A DNA stretch of 64,000 nucleotides. It comes from Escarpia spicata (taxonomy: Eukaryota; Annelida; Polychaeta; Sabellida; Siboglinidae). This document shows, in pieces, positions 62,000 to 64,000 of this stretch (within the stretch, counting starts at the first letter, position 1; each line of letters begins with the position of its first letter). The position numbers and the translations under genes are program-made. The notes under the pieces are model-generated. The model did not search any database, was not told the DNA's origin, and saw only the letters and a program-made list of their open reading frames with translations. Where the stretch lies: contig OZ023210.1 of NCBI GenBank assembly GCA_963995525.1, forward strand, positions 63,091,826 to 63,155,825, written 5' to 3'.

Positions 62000-62640
62000 A
62001 GAATGATATGGAAATTAATTCAGGAAAATCAAAAGAGATGATCATAAAATCTGTTTTGCACAAGACCGCAATTTTCGAAACACTATCCCGAATATAAAGA
62101 TCGATGACCAAAATGTAGATCAAGTAGACCATGCCAAATGTCTAGGTGATAGAATTTCACAGGATTTGACATGGAATAAGCATGTGGAAAATATTGTGAA
62201 AAAGGCCGGGAAACGACTATAGATGTTGTATCAGTTAAAGCGAGTAGGAATTAGCCAGAATGATCTGATCACTATATGTCAATGTTGTGAAACCTGTTTT
62301 AGAATATGCATGCCCTGTATGGCACACTAACAATATTGAAATGATACAGAAAAGAGCATTACAGTGTTTTTTTCCTGGAATAAGTTATTCTGAAATACTC
62401 AGATATGTTAGATTGGAGACATTGAAAGCAAGATGGGACTGACTTTGTCAAAAATATTTCAATACAATTAAAGTTAGTACACACAGATTAAACCATCTGC
62501 TGCCTGACAAAATGCATACCAAATATGACACCAGACAGCGTAATGTGTACCCTTTGCCAATAACCCGAACAAACAGATACCGTAACTCCTTTATACCATC
62601 GGGATTACACAACTGCCAATAATGAATGAAGGGCAAAGGA
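62000..62640 (+). pseudogene. LINE (jockey/CR1-like), 3' segment of the interrupted copy
   Basis: Continues the copy from 59490-60481: INSGKSKEMII, IKIDDQNVDQVDHAKCLGD, SQDLTWNKHVENIVKKAGKR, MLYQLKRVGISQNDLI, NIEMIQKRALQCFFPGISYS, and near the end LLPDKMHTKYDTRQRNVYPL. Several stops and shifts. The interrupted order confirms that the 60482-61990 element arrived later. Confidence 0.8.
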
Positions 62641-62809
62641 TGGTATTTATACTGTATGACATTTCAGTGTATTAATACTGTATGACGTTTCAATGTATTA
62701 GTTGTATTTTATTGTATATTGTGTTGTTGAGTTGCTAATAATCTTGTGTTATTCTTACTTCATTCCGATATTCCTTGACTAGTTAAGTATGGGTAAGCTG
62801 CTCTGGTGT

Positions 62810-63185
62810 AGTCGAATATTACAACCGACAATATAACGATTAATCGATGATGCCATAAAACCACCGGTAATGTAGACGACAACAGGAAATTATGAAATAC
62901 ACCAAACCGATAATGTAATACATAAACTGGTAATGTAATGCATTAGTTGATAATATATATGTCTATAATAATCAATAAGTAATTACCAAGCGATAATGTA
63001 TTAAAACAAATGATAGTAATACGTCAACATGTGACATAATAAATGTAATTAAGGTAATGTAATAAGTCAACTGGTAATGTAATGCATTAAACGGTAATAT
63101 AATACATCAACCGGTGATGTAATAAATCACCAGGTAATGTAATAAACAACTGGTAAAGGAATAGTCACCCTTAATGAAATAAAAC
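62810..63185. repeat. Degenerate about 20-25-bp tandem repeat (GGTAATGTAATACATC-like)
   Basis: Phrases such as CTGGTAATGTAATGCATTA, ACGGTAATATAATACATCAA and CCGGTGATGTAATAAATCA recur at short, irregular spacing. Old and diverged. Confidence 0.7.
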
Positions 63186-63720
63186 AATAATGCAATAACA
63201 ACGGTTATGATTATGACAACAGCTAAGATGATGAGTGGGATGACTAGGCTGGGGACGACAACGACAACCTCATCATCTTCATCCTCCTCATGTAATGCCG
63301 ACTAACGTCATGTAAACCTACCAAATACATTACATTTTTCCTATAATTTGGCCACATCATAGTAGATTAGCAGTAGGTATTTCCCAGCCGGGTGTACCGC
63401 CCAACCATCCAGAGGTCCCAATCGACCGACTGAGAAACATCACCGAGAGGCGAAGGCGAGGTGGATTTGATTGACTTTCAATTTTCAACACCCTGTATAC
63501 AAGCGCTGCTTTAAATACATACGTATACTCGCAAGCACTCCCCCCTCGCAAGTGTGCAGATGCACACGCAATTTTTATTTTTATTTCTAGGAATTTCATA
63601 TGATGCAAAATCGGTCCGCCATGCATTTTCTGTCGCTGTTTCGATTGTGCACAACCGTTACCTTTACTCGATGCCACATTTTATTATACATTATTTTATT
63701 ATAAATGTTATATTGTATTC
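63186..63720. other. Terminal spacer, no gene recognised
   Basis: No recognisable coding sequence on either strand. A short CATCATCTTCATCCTCCTCA run lies near 63270. Confidence 0.4.
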
Positions 63721-63726
63721 TACAGA

Positions 63727-63880
63727 TGTACGTATGCACATACATACATACGTACATACGTATATGCGTACATGAGTACATGCGTGCATGCCTACATGCA
63801 TACACGCGTACAAGCATACACGCGTACACGCGTACACGCGTACACGCGTACACACATACAGACATACATGCAGTCACACA

Positions 63881-63930
<50 letters not shown>

Positions 63931-63990
63931 CCCATGCAAATGCACATACGCACGAACACGCAGAAGTACACGCACACGTGCACGCGCCCA
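63727..63990. repeat. Compound microsatellite: ACATACGT, GTACACGC and (CA)n blocks
   Basis: Alternating purine-pyrimidine DNA: ACATAC(A/G)T repeats at 63730-63800, CGTACACG repeats at 63820-63850 and (CA)n at about 63870-63926, then degenerate CACG DNA to the window end. Open frames rich in Cys/Val or His/Thr are repeat translations. Confidence 0.95.
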
Positions 63991-64000
63991 CGCACATTCA

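Overview
The window is animal nuclear DNA. It has spliced exons with GT-AG introns of hundreds to thousands of bases, extensive micro- and minisatellites, and many decayed transposable elements. I cannot name the species. The mix (THAP transposon, RTE/CR1-type LINEs, hAT remnants, a stand-alone P2X7-ballast-like gene) fits a non-vertebrate metazoan, probably marine. No bacterial-style operons, rRNA, tRNA or CRISPR were recognised. Much of the coding potential seen in the repeats is an artefact of repeat period.

Host genes, all partial: (1) the last three coding exons of the protein phosphatase 2A catalytic subunit (2245-5970, +), with a LINE, a (GGTT)n microsatellite and a 26-bp minisatellite in or beside its introns; (2) three exons of a TTLL4-like tubulin polyglutamylase (35755-37613, +), running into a gap of exactly 200 N; (3) the first two coding exons of a class A, peptide-receptor-like GPCR (47857-49415, +), whose second exon runs directly into a 30-bp minisatellite; (4) one exon of an unidentified C2H2-like zinc-finger protein (28009-27611, -).

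The centrepiece is 30821-43552. Both ends carry the same 18 bases in inverted orientation: a TTAA target-site duplication plus a 14-bp terminal repeat. Inside are two convergent spliced genes. On the + strand is an intact three-exon, 189-residue protein resembling the C-terminal cytoplasmic ballast domain of the P2X7 receptor. On the - strand is a THAP-domain transposase. THAP plus TTAA points to the Kolobok superfamily. The two stop codons are 7 bp apart, and each gene has a perfect TGACGTCA palindrome 70-90 bp upstream of its start. The element is interrupted by TTLL exons and the assembly gap, and the middle of the transposase is missing, so either the scaffold is chimeric here or host exons were captured. 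An internally deleted hAT element sits in the first intron of the ballast gene.

Other regions: 1-2180 LINE; 4463-5661 26-bp minisatellite; 8515-14255 large inverted repeats with GCGATG arrays; 14760-16066 polypurine (GA)n tract; 16200-17157 hAT remnant (-); 17200-21625 24-bp satellite; 22300-23560 second hAT remnant (+); 23710-26640 element with 675-bp inverted repeats and a decayed ORF whose two ends lie in the repeats; 28140-30370 satellite rich in TGACGTCA; 43730-47220 LINE/RTE debris; 51180-53110 inverted-repeat element; 53656-54145 49-bp minisatellite; 54180-58140 RTE element split by CR1/jockey-type LINE debris; 59490-62640 LINE interrupted by another LINE in opposite orientation; 62800-64000 simple repeats.
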